Positions 47,601 through 57,389 of a stretch of DNA of 64,000 nt are shown here, piece by piece; the first letter of the stretch is position 1; each line of letters opens with the position of its first letter. Source of the DNA: Hypericum androsaemum (Eukaryota; Streptophyta; Magnoliopsida; Malpighiales; Hypericaceae). The translations under genes were made by a program, and so were the position numbers. Under the pieces are notes generated by a model, which saw only the letters and a list, made by a program, of their open reading frames with translations, had not been told where the DNA came from and searched no databases. The stretch is taken from positions 1,270,001-1,334,000 of the forward strand of contig OZ023192.1 of the NCBI GenBank assembly GCA_963995505.1, given 5' to 3'.

Positions 47601-47787
47601 GTGCATATTGTTAGATCTTTAGTCAGGCAACATAAGCCGAATATTCTTGTTATCTTAGAACTCCAAATCTCGGAGGACAGGGCTGACCGGGGTGAACGTC
47701 GAGCGTGTAGAAGCCTCAGGTCATAGTGGTGGTGGCATTTGGGTCTTATGGAATGCGACCGCCACACAGCTCCCGGTCAGATTCAAT
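47601..47787 (+). mobile_element. LINE endonuclease-domain fragment
   Basis: The plus-strand translation reads ...RSLVRQHKPNILVILELQIS, then, after a one-base frameshift near 47724, SGGGIWVLWNATATQLPV. This is the typical start of a plant LINE apurinic endonuclease (HxPDIL...ETR...SGGIWLLWN). Only ~60 codons remain. It separates the end of unit 2 from the start of unit 3, where myosin 3' UTR homology begins at 47788. It may mark a breakpoint. Confidence 0.6.
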
Positions 47788-48295
47788 GCTCAAGATAATT
47801 TTGTGTATCACCATTAATGCAGTATCTATCTTCTTCGAAGGTGCTGGATTTTCTTTGCACCTGGGATTTTAACAGGCATTGTCTCTCTTATTCTGCTGTT
47901 CTAACGGGTCAAAGTTCTACTCCACGGGCCCCGAGTTGCCTGCAATACGGAACATCATCCGAATCTCTACCAGACGAAGATTGCTGAATCGGAACGTTAG
48001 CTCATTTATGAGATATCCGAAACAGAATACCTTACCTTGTCTTCGGCCAGCTGCAATGCCCGTCGAGTGACGTTCTGCAGCGTGGCCTCGAGGTCTGAGT
48101 TCAGTAAAGGAGTACACCACCTGCAGAAACCATGGCGATTTGCAGAATCCCATGCACAGGCTGGGAAACGCTCATCGATTAATGATGGTCACACAAATCT
48201 TAGTACGTCAGTTTAATAGTTCTATAGAACTATCCTTCTAAATGCTTTGAACCCGAGACATTACTAATGTTGTTAATGTCAGGATGTGCCTCATG

Positions 48296-48368
48296 TACTC
48301 TCCACTCAAGAGCCTCAGCCTAATGTCATAAAGATCGACATTAGCCCGAAGCCCTTGAGGGAGAGTTC
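48296..48368 (-). ncRNA. MIR477: MIR477-type microRNA precursor, copy 3
   Basis: The 5' arm at 48366-48346 is again identical to the other copies. The 3' arm (GGCTGAGGCTCTTGAGTGGAG) differs in the middle but preserves the outer GGAGAGT and inner GACATTAG pairing. The loop has one change (AAAGATC instead of AAACATC on the plus strand). Confidence 0.8.
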
Positions 48369-50659
48369 ACGAGACGCCGCCCTAAATATCGCTGAGTGTG
48401 CTTAGCTTCTAGTTGTATTACATTAACATTGGCTGCCAATGCTTCTTATAGGCGATGAGAAATGCTTCATCGCCTCCGTATATTTCTATTCCCTATCATG
48501 TCGGGGAATAAGTTCTTTCATCCCTAGCTTCTAGAGTAGAGTGAAGAATTTGGACTATAATCTCCGTATTTTGAGTTTAAAATAATGAATAAGTAAATTT
48601 TTTACACTTATAAACTAGTCCAACACGCTTGCAACTTTTAATATGAAATTCTCTCTAACATGTCATTCAAACGAAGTTCAACGAGTTAAAATTTGTACAA
48701 GTTTGATACTGCCTCTTGTGCTTTCAAAAAAAGTCGTGAAAGAACCACATACCATGAGTTTCGGAAGAGCAATTGTGTCCTCGAATACGAGTGGTGCCTC
48801 TTCACGTGGGATAATTATCTGTGCTTGTCAATCGAAGAGAATTGACATATGAGTTATCTCCAAATCCATTTCAATCCGGAGATATCAGATTTTGTGAGAC
48901 TTTGTGCTTATAAACATGCACGTTGTTAAAGCTGCAAAATCTAATTTTACACGTACCATGCAGTAACTTTTGGTGATCCAAATAATTAAGGTTCCCAAAA
49001 AAAAAATTAATGTTCGAGTAAAATTTTTGAAAAATAATAAAATTTTCTCAATAAATATTTTACACCACTTTGTTCACAAAATCAAACTCGAGATATATAA
49101 ATGGTAAGTAAGGAGAGCTTTTCTCTTACCAAGTAAACAAATATGTTTAGATCTATTGATTGTAGCATCAATATTAAAAAATCTATTTCATTTGAGAGGA
49201 ACTCTCATAGTAGAATTTCACTTTATGGATTTTTTACAGCTACTCATGCAAACGTGGCATGATTATCATTGAACGAAATATTTTTTATTGTTATTAAAAA
49301 AGCTGACTAGAGTCTCGATCAAGTAATAAGAACATTTGGGGATTTTTTTTACACCAAGATATTCAAACATTTAGCCTCGAACTCAGTAGCACTTTTGAGT
49401 GGGAGTAAAGTTTTACAAATAAATATTTAAAATTTTGCTATGTTTTTAATAGTTCGGAGACATATTTGTTAAATTATACATTTTTTACAATTGATATAAA
49501 TGGTTAGTTGGCTGATTCATTGTATTAGTCAATGGAAGATTTCCATTGTGTTTTTTCTCCACTTTCTATTTTAAAGTTAATTGCCTTTTGGCTGTTGCTC
49601 TTGCGGTGTTGCCACTATCGATCAGCTAGCTTCTTCCACTAGCTTCAAGTGGCAAAGTAAGTATTATTAGATCAATGTAAAAAATTTGTATTTCTTTTAA
49701 GATGTCTTATCACTTTTTTAGGATTTTAAGATGTTTTATCCTTACAGATGAAAAATGTACTATTAAAAAAGTCATCCAATACAGAATTCGAGTATTTAAA
49801 TCTGAATACTAGAAGTAAAAAGAAAATGCATATTATTAGGACAATATTTGATAAATCCATGTCTTATCCTACCAAATCGGAATAAATGCTTTTGTGATGA
49901 GAATCCTTAGCTGTATTACCAATCAAATCTTGGTTGACATTCTCTATCCTCTATCTAATTTTCATTTTTTTAAATTTATTATTGTATTAAAGTTTGATAC
50001 TAGTACTGACAGAGGATTAGAAGTCGCCTAAAAAAGATAAAGAGTACTAGAGAGGGGAAAGTCAAACTAACTATTCTATTAACTCGATTTTAGTTGACAT
50101 GTTGATTTATATGTCAAGATAATTATGACCCAAAAAATTATATTGTTGACCCATCGGAAACACCAACTGCATTCACTAAGACGTGGTAGATTAATCCAAA
50201 TTTAAACTGTGTAAAACTTTTAAAATATTACAAATTTATTTTAGATGTTAGAAGTACCAAATTTTAACATTTATGTATTCCCCATACTTTTGACCCATTA
50301 GATTTATATACTAACAAAAAGGAAACGAAATACCCATGACGAACATATAATTGGTAGGAAATTAATGCTTCGTAAATTTGTTCGAAATTACCTCCCGTTA
50401 CACCTCCAACGCAACAACAATTATTTAGAGCATCGAATAATATTCCAGGCCATAATTCATAACAGTTATTTTGGTAATAACGATGACCCTTAAATCTTTT
50501 TTTAATAAACTGCAGATCTTTATTACCAAGAAAAAGAAAATACAAAATAAAAACAAATATAATTATTTACATGTTGAATAGTCAAGAATGATCTTCCGAA
50601 GATCCTTCGATCTTTATTAATAAAAATAAAATGTGTACAACGACACAAGGTAAGTCGAA

Positions 50660-50808
50660 TCAATCTCGAACGGATGATTGGGTTCCAAAGCAATCGCAGA
50701 ATCCTTGAGCATTGCAAAAGCCACCATGTCCCTGGGGACAATGAAGTGTGCAATCGATGTCACGTTCACATCTTGGTCCCGGGATTATCGGCACTCTTGC
50801 TTCGCTCA
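50660..50808 (-). pseudogene. Orphan exon 2 of a defensin-like cysteine-rich peptide
   Basis: The minus-strand frame from a possible acceptor (TTAATGCAAG before TGAGC at 50809/50808) to a TGA at 50662-50660 encodes 48 residues, phase 1 like the intact paralogue. Six cysteines are seen: C-x5-C-x3-C-x7-C-x5-C-x-C. The segment DIDCTLHCPQGHGGFCNAQG and then FCDCF aligns with DIDCLKKCPTHFGICRNG and ICDCF of the gene at 56.8 kb. It stops after the first cysteine module. I find no exon 1 on the minus strand between 50810 and 53160, which includes a later hAT insertion. It is therefore probably a broken copy, though the peptide itself is undamaged. Confidence 0.6.
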
Positions 50809-51299
50809 CTTGCATTAATCAGCTTGCAATAAAACGAATTACGTAAGATCAGTTATACATTCAAAATATCTAGTAAAATTTTATATATCAAGTGATATAA
50901 GTGCTACAACCGTAGAAAATTTCTGTGTTTGCACAAGCCATTGAAATTTTCCGTGTTTATCTTACTTGTTAAAAAGTAACATTATATGGGTTAACTTACC
51001 AAATATATGTTATATGGTTAATATTAAAAATATTATATCGAAGAGGTGATTATTTTGTTGACAAAGAAAACTATTAATTGGATAATATACTATCACACGG
51101 TGGCAAAATTAATAATGTTTTTTCCTTCAAATAGTCAAGTAGCGTTTGATTCAAGTTGGTGAATAGTCGATAAAGAAACCCAAAAAATCCCTACCGCAAA
51201 GCGCATGATTTTAGGTAGAATTCATAAGAGCTAGATCCTTATCTCTTTTTTGAATGGTGATCAAGATCATTATCCATGTACTCTTTAAAAATAAGAATC

Positions 51300-52564
51300 C
51301 GGTGGCACCACTTTTAATATTGTGGGGGCAATTGCCCCCACTTAAATTTTTTTTTTTTGATAACTAGGTATATTTTTTAATATATGTCCTCACTAAAATT
51401 AGAAATTGACCCCACTAAAAAATTAATCAACTTAAAAATTGAAATCAAATCTTAAAAAAAATTAGACATTCTTTAATCCTTTAATATATATTATAAGATC
51501 TTAATTAATCAAACTATACTACCATAAATAATAAAGTAATCAACTAAAAAAATTAAAAAGATAGTAGGTGCCTACCATAAATAATTAGTCAATTCAACGA
51601 GTTTAATCTAATTCTCTATTAGAGTCACTTCAATCATTTGACTTTATATTCAGTTTTTATCTTATTAAGAGCATATTAGAAATCAACAATGAATTATCAC
51701 CAACTTTACAACGAAAGAATCAAAATATTGTTGGAGCCATGACACTAGTACAAGTGTCAAAACAAAGTTTGCAAGATTTAAGAGATACAGGGTGGACTTC
51801 TTTGCTATTAGAAGCTTCAACATTTTGCACAGAACGTGAGATCATTGTTCCACATATGGAACATATGTTTCAGCCAAATGGAAGATCTCGACGCAAAAAT
51901 TTTCAGGTTACTAATCTGCACCATTATCAAGTTGATATTTTCTATGCAAATTATAGATACGCAGCTTCGGGAATTAAATAGTATGTTTACTGAGATCAAC
52001 ACTAAATTGCTTCTTGGTGTGACATGTTTGAGTCCGGATGAATCATTTGCTGCTTTTCATAAGAAAAAATTGCTTGGTCTGACTAAATTTTATCCACGTG
52101 ACTTTTTGTCATTGGATATCTTAACACTGGATAGTCAGTTGGATAATTATATTGCTCACATGAGATCTAATGATGAATTTTATGATATAAAGAGATTCGA
52201 TATTTTGGCTCAGAAGTTTGTGCAAACACAAAGAGATCTCATTTATCCTACGGTATTTCAGCTCCTGAAATTAGCTTTGATTTTGCCGATTGCGACTGCA
52301 AGTGTTGAGAGAGCCTTTTCTGCCATAAAGATTTTGAAGAATCATCTTCGCAACAAGATGGGAGATCAAAAGTTAGCTAATTATTTAATTACATATATCG
52401 AGAAAGACGTATTCGATTGTATTGACAATGTAGCTATTATGGAGCGATTTTAACGCATGAGTAATTGTAGAGGACAATTATAAATGTTGTAATTACATAC
52501 GTTGAACTTTTTGAAAAAAATTATATTGCGCCCCCACTCCCCAAATTTTCTGGCTCCGCCCCTG
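51300..52564 (+). mobile_element. Internally deleted hAT element carrying the transposase C-terminus
   Basis: The left end (about 51300-51450, with GGGGGCAATTGCCCCCACTT) and right end (to CTGGCTCCGCCCCTG at 52564) match the small hAT elements at 18664 and 12141. It encodes the last third of a transposase. The left terminus is degraded, and I could not define a clean 8-bp target duplication; the right flank is CCGGGTAG. It is the coding relative of the two small elements and inserted in or beside unit 3. Confidence 0.75.
51739..52453 (+). pseudogene. hAT transposase fragment (dimerisation domain)
   Basis: Two adjacent frames read as one protein: 51739 to about 51947 (MTLVQVSKQSLQDLRDTGW...), then from about 51950 (IIDTQLRELNSMF...) to a TAA at 52453. 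A one-base insertion in CTATGCAAATTATAG separates them. The second part contains the hAT family C-terminal dimerisation motif (LALILPIATASVERAFSAI and KILKNHLRNKMGD), as in plant TTF-type zinc finger/hAT proteins. The zinc finger and most of the catalytic core are missing, so it is inactive. Domain identity is secure; the rest is decayed. Confidence 0.85.
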
Positions 52565-53179
52565 CCGGGTAGGATCTGAGACCTAAAAACGGACAAGATA
52601 AGGGCGACCCGTGGATCCGTATTTTTTAAAAATTAAACTGTAATTTGATTGTTCTCAAATGGTAAGGGGACACTAAAAAAAGTGAATGCAATTGATTCGT
52701 TCATTAAAAATAATTAATATAAAGAAACCAAACAACCAAATCCAAAAAAATTGAAGTTGGGTAGGTTGAGTTAAAAATTTGGTATTTTGTTTAATAATTA
52801 ATACACATATATTATTTTTTTAAATTCGGGTATAGCAGTATTCTATCTATCTATATTCATGCCTATATCTTTTTAAAATATAAGGATCCAAGCAGTATTA
52901 ATATCTAGACCCGGTCAAATCTTCAGTGTAAGAGTTTAATTGTCATCCCTAAAAATTTCTAATATGCCATAAAATTTGAAAAATTTAGCAGTAATTGTTG
53001 GAAAGTAATCAAGTTCCTGGTATTATTGCAGCAACTTGAAAAATCTGCAGAAGGTCCTATTGCAGCAGTACTTAGCACAGATAATGTTGCAGAATTGATC
53101 AACCTTCATCTGTTGCATATCTATCATCTCGAGCCTAACAACATTCTTTTGGACTGTTAATAGTTGTTGTTAACTGCTG
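52565..53179. other. Intergenic, AT-rich
   Basis: No gene or clear repeat recognised. It separates the hAT relic from a further partial duplication unit. Confidence 0.45.
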
Positions 53180-53740
53180 TGAGACATTGTGCTTCTTGAT
53201 ATAAACATGCATGTTGTTAAAGCTGCAAAATCTAATTTTACATGTACCATGCAGTAATTTTTGATGATCCAACTGACTAATGTTTGAATGGGGTAAGATT
53301 TTTAAAAGATGAAAAAAAAATTTTAACAAATATTTTACATCGCTGTGCTCTCAAAACTCGAACTCGAGATATGCAAAAGCATGGTAAGTAAGGAGAGCAT
53401 TTCTATTACCAACTAAACAAATATGTTTAGATCTATTAATTGTAGCATCAATATTAAAACAATTTATTTCATTTGAGATGAACTCTCTTAGTAGAAATTC
53501 ACTTTATGAAGTTTTTATAGCTACTCATGCAGACGTGGCATGATTATCATCGAATCGAATGAAATATTACTATTGTTATGAAAAAAAGCTGACTAGTATT
53601 TCGATCAAGTAAAAAGAACATTTGGGCAATATTAGATTCTATCTTCTTACACCATATGGTATTATCGAATGAGTTAAATAATTTAGTTTCGAACTCAGTA
53701 GTATTTTTGAGTGGTGACAAAATTCTACAAACAAATATTT
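53180..53740. repeat. Partial duplication unit lacking the microRNA
   Basis: Matches the middle of the other units (46065-46620; 48900-49440), with landmarks AAACATGCATGTTGTTAAAG, GCAGACGTGGCATGATTATC and AAAAGCTGACTAGTATT. The part that carries the foldback in other units is absent, so this is a fifth, truncated unit. From 53745 to 53890 the sequence turns GC-rich and is not shared. Confidence 0.7.
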
Positions 53741-54445
53741 AAAATCTACGATCGTTGAGGGAATTGGTTGTTGGAGGCGGGGAGAGCAGCGGAGGAGAAA
53801 AGAGGAAGCGAGAGGGGTGTGGAGGCATGGGCTTGAAGGGATTGGCAGGAAAGATAAGGTTGGGATGGTCCGTTTCTGTTGGTTGGCTGAAGTTAAGATA
53901 AAATGGTCTACCAAGTTATGATAAAATAGTCTAACCGGTTATGATAAAATGATATACCAAATTGGCCATATAGCACCGTCCTGAAATGGAAACTTTCAGG
54001 ACCAAATATGATCTCATATATGTATATTCCACTTTTAATATGGAAGTAATAAACCACTTTCCTTCCTTAAAAATAAAGAGTCAAAATGGTCTTTCAGTTT
54101 TACTACAATAAAATAATATTCTAGAATAATAACAAAAAATAATTACCAAATTGGTGAAGATGTTGGTCTAATTTAATTAGGTCTCTAAGTTTGAGTTCTT
54201 TGAAATACACCAATGTTAAATAATTGTTGGGAGAGTTTTAATACCTTTAAGATTTTACCCGGTTTGAATTTGGATTAGACTACTTATTCGGTAAGAAGTC
54301 ATTGGAAAAGTAGCAATATTAAATACTTTTTGAGAAAATTTTAACATCTTAAGGGTCTCATCTAACTCAAGTCTAGATTTGTTGATCTAATAGGTCAGAA
54401 ATCTTTAAAAATGCAACAATATTAAATATTTGTTGAGAGAATTAA
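53741..54445. other. Spacer of unknown origin
   Basis: A GC-rich ~150-bp patch (53745-53890) with a short minus-strand Pro/Ser-rich frame, then AT-rich sequence containing a short repeated motif (ATGATAAAATGGTCTACC type). Not recognised. Confidence 0.4.
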
Positions 54446-54658
54446 AAAGACAAGTTCTTAAAGCGAAGCTGCTCTTAGAGAGAAAGAAGAGGAGAACGAT
54501 ATACTTAACCAAAGCTTCAGCAATATGAGGGCCGCTGGTCCGAATACAAGCTTAAGATGAAGTCCATGGAAGAAGTGTGGCAAAAGCAGATGCGATCTCT
54601 ACAATCTAGTCTCTCAATTGAAAAGAAGAGCCTAGCTAGAGAAACTCGGATGCGTCCC
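54446..54658 (+). pseudogene. Duplicated piece of the last myosin VIII exon
   Basis: About 210 bp align with the myosin gene at about 29683-29895, the coiled-coil part of the last exon. Small deletions break the frame (for example TTAAAGCGAAGC here for TTAAAGCCGAAGC). At the right it ends in a poly-C run, then jumps to sequence matching 30768, so the rest of the exon and the 3' UTR are deleted. It shows that unit 4 was copied from a segment starting inside the myosin gene. Confidence 0.88.
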
Positions 54659-54888
54659 CCCCCCCCCCAAAATCGGCCAGTAGCCTCGAGGCCCGAGTTC
54701 AGTAAATGAGTACACCACCTGCAGAAACCATGGCGATTTGCAGAATCCCATACAAAGGCAAGGAGAAGCTCATCAATTAATGTTGGTCACACAAATCTTA
54801 GTATGTCAGTTTAATAGTTCTATAGAACTTATCATTCTAAATGCTTCCAACCCGAAATAATGTTGTTAATGTCAGGACGTGCCTCATG

Positions 54889-54961
54889 TACTCTCCACTC
54901 AACGGCCGCAGCCTAATGTCATAAACATCGACATTAGCCCGAAGCCCTTGAGGGAGAGTTC
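54889..54961 (-). ncRNA. MIR477: MIR477-type microRNA precursor, copy 4
   Basis: The 5' arm at 54959-54939 is identical to the other three. The 3' arm (GGCTGCGGCCGTTGAGTGGAG) is different again, but the outer and inner stems persist (GGAGAGT; GACATTAG). It is the unit closest to the intact peptide gene, about 1.8 kb away and on the same strand. Confidence 0.8.
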
Positions 54962-55662
54962 ACGAGACGCCGCCCTGGATATCGCTGAGAGTGCTTAGCT
55001 TCTAGTTGTATTATATTAACACTGGCTGCCAATGCTTCTTATAGGCGATGAAAAATGCTTCATCGCCTCCGTATATTTCTATTCCATATCATTGTTGGAT
55101 AACAGAGACAGCTATTGATCATGTTGGGGAATAAGTTCTTTCATCCTTAGCTTCTAGAGTGAGGAATTTGGACTATAATTTTCGTATTGAACTCAAAATT
55201 TTAAAACAACGAGCAAGTGAATTTTTTATCCTTATAAATCAGTCCAACACACTTGCAACTTTTAATATTAGATTCTCTCCTACACGCCATTCCAACGAAG
55301 TTCAGCGAGTTAAAATTTGCACAAGTTTAACATTGCCTCTCGTGCTTTCTAAAGGAGTCATGAAAGAACCACGGACCACGAGTTTCGGTAGAGCAATTGT
55401 GTCCTCGAATACGAAGGGACCATTAACCGATTGACACATCTAATATTTTGGGAGAAAAGGATGAGTGGTAGCTCTTCACGTGGGTTAGTTATCTGTGCTT
55501 GTCAACCGAAGAGAATTGACATATGAGTTATCTCCAAATCCTTTCCAATCTGGAGATATCAGATTCTGTGAGACTTTGTGCTTCTTGATATAAACATGCA
55601 CGTTGTTAAAGCTGCAAAATCTAATTTTACACGTACCATGCAGTAATTTTTGGTGATCCAAC

Positions 55663-56402
55663 TATTTTTTTTGATAAGTAGATAGATAGTATTCCTTAAA
55701 AAAAAGATAATCACAAAAAGAAAACTCCTGTACCAACCAATTATACACGAAATGTAATCAAGTTAGTCTCTACCTAAAGATTCTAAGTAGAGCAAAAAAA
55801 TTTGACCCGCTAAAACATTAGAAGTATTTGCCCACAAAATCCACTCTCGAGCACGGATGAAAATGGAATGTATAAGAAGCTCCAGATTAAAATGCTCGCC
55901 TTAAAACACCATGCGATTTCGGCATAACCAGCAACCCTAAGTGATCGCCCCGAACATCGTCAACCAAACCTTCTCCAACATTCCATCCCTCACCAATCCA
56001 GCCCATTGTTCCAAAGCATCTTTAATAGACCTTCCGATGCACCAATGGATGCCAACTTTGTTCATAAAAAGATTCCAGATCTTCCAAGAATAACGACAGT
56101 GTAGGAACAAATGGGAACCAGACTCATCCTCCCATCCACAAAGTGGACACAGTGAGTCCCACTCCTCCAATCTCTCGCTCTTGATCAGATTACATTTAGT
56201 CAGAAGCTTGTCTTGCATCATCACCCACCAAAAACAGTTGACTTTAAAGGGAACATGGCATTCCCATACCTTACATAATTGGGCAGCAGCTACAGTGATT
56301 GAGTCTTGTCTGTATATCATCTTTATCTTTCTCATGGATTTTGTAGAGTAATCGCCACCATTTTCCAACTTCCAACGGATGCGGTCCGCACTATGCTTCG
56401 GA
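55663..56402 (-). mobile_element. 5'-truncated LINE with 26-bp target duplication
   Basis: A minus-strand frame (56402-55937) encodes the zinc-binding reverse-transcriptase-associated domain of plant LINEs (WECHVPFKVNCFWWVMMQDK, then CPLCGWEDESGSHLFLHC). It is followed by a 3' tail with a CTATCTATC repeat and A-run. A 26-bp identical direct repeat flanks it (55637-55662 and 56403-56428), and the undisturbed sequence is seen in other units. The element is truncated just upstream of the zinc-binding domain; reverse transcriptase and endonuclease are gone. Confidence 0.9.
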
Positions 56403-56522
56403 CATGCAGTAATTTTTGGTGATCCAACCAATTAATGTTCCAAGTGCGGATCCCAATTTTTGGTGATCCAACTAATTAATTTTTGGTGATCCAAGTAATT
56501 TTTGGACATGCACTAATTTTAT

Positions 56523-56580
56523 CCCACTTGAACATTAATTAATTTTTTTTCTTAAAAAAATAATTAATGTTCAAGTGGGG
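56523..56580. repeat. Inverted repeat (hairpin), ~23-bp arms
   Basis: CCCACTTGAACATTAATTA at the left and TAATTAATGTTCAAGTGGG at the right, separated by an A/T-rich spacer. Upstream, TTTTTGGTGATCCAA is repeated four times between 56411 and 56492. In other units the right arm alone is present, so the palindrome arose locally. Confidence 0.8.
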
Positions 56581-56795
56581 TAAGATTTTTGAAATGTGAC
56601 AAAATTTTCTCAATAAATATCTTACACCGCAAATTAGCGAAGTCAAAGTACGTGTAAACATCCATAAAAAATGTGTAATTAACAGGAAACACATAGCTTA
56701 ATCAGTACTTTTATTATTCAAATCTGACACAAACTCGAACAATTAGGAGATAATTATTCAAGTATTACAAATAACACTCATTTGCTATCCCATAC

Positions 56796-57389
56796 TTATT
56801 TGCACCCAGAGCAAGTGCAGTTACCCCTATCACAGAAAGGAATTTTACAGCCTTTGGCTTTACAAATATCCGCACAATCTGGTGGAAAATTACAGAAACA
56901 GTCACAAATACCGTTCCTACAAATCCCAAAATGCGTAGGACACTTTTTTAGGCAGTCGATGTCAGGGGTGACAGGGCCGCAGGTTATGGTACCTTGTGCT
57001 TCGGCTGTCTGCATTCCACCTATTATTATAATGAAAAAATTAATTCACATCATATAATATATATGGAATATAATACATAAATATTAGAAAAAATTTCACT
57101 TTAGTATAAAGTATAATGTAGTTTGATCAATTTTCACAAATGATCTTAAGATAAAACACATACCTGTGTCATGTCATTCAAACAATATGTATACATTTTA
57201 TGCGTTTTAACACATGATCATATGTTAAAATTGGCAATTGATATCGAATTATATAACTAAATTTACTTATTTTAAAATTTTGTTGAATTATTGTAGAATG
57301 TAATTACTCGAGAATTAATATAATCACTTACAGGCTCCGATTATGCAGAGGAATACTATGAACGTAATCTTTGCATTAGCTTTTTCCAT
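56796..57389 (-). CDS. Defensin-like secreted cysteine-rich peptide, two modules
   Basis: Exon 1 is 57389-57332 (58 nt); the intron is 57331-57020 (GTAAG...ATAATAG); exon 2 is 57019-56796. 93 residues. Exon 1 gives the signal peptide (MEKANAKITFIVFLCIIGA), and cleavage is expected near TAEAQ. The mature peptide has 14 cysteines in two similar blocks. The first runs C-x8-C-x3-C-x6-C-x4-C-x-C-x-C (GICRNGICDCFC). The second is CADICKAKG...CDRGNCTCSGC. The signal exon plus phase-1 intron is typical of plant defensin-like genes, whose products act in defence or reproduction outside the cell; the role here is unknown. A TATA-like ATATAAATA lies near 57535 (minus). It is the intact member of a family with remains at 44.9 and 50.7 kb and a paralogue at 61.6-62.2 kb. 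Downstream ATGs in exon 2 are unlikely starts, as they would lose the signal. Confidence 0.82.

Larger units (their letters stand above)
47788..51200. repeat. Segmental duplication unit 3
   Basis: Starts with a copy of the myosin 3' UTR (TATCACCATTAATGCAGTATCT, also at 30432). It contains the microRNA foldback, the full spacer and, at its right, an orphan exon of the defensin-like gene followed by that gene's intron/upstream sequence (50910-51195, matching 44240-44530). Confidence 0.85.
54659..56600. repeat. Segmental duplication unit 4 (with LINE insertion)
   Basis: From 54670 it follows the same order as the other units: CCACCTGCAGAAACCATGG, microRNA foldback, paired hairpins, CACGTGGG landmark, GATCCAAC landmark. 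The LINE at 55663-56402 interrupts it, after which unit sequence resumes to about 56600, just before the intact defensin-like gene. Confidence 0.85.
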
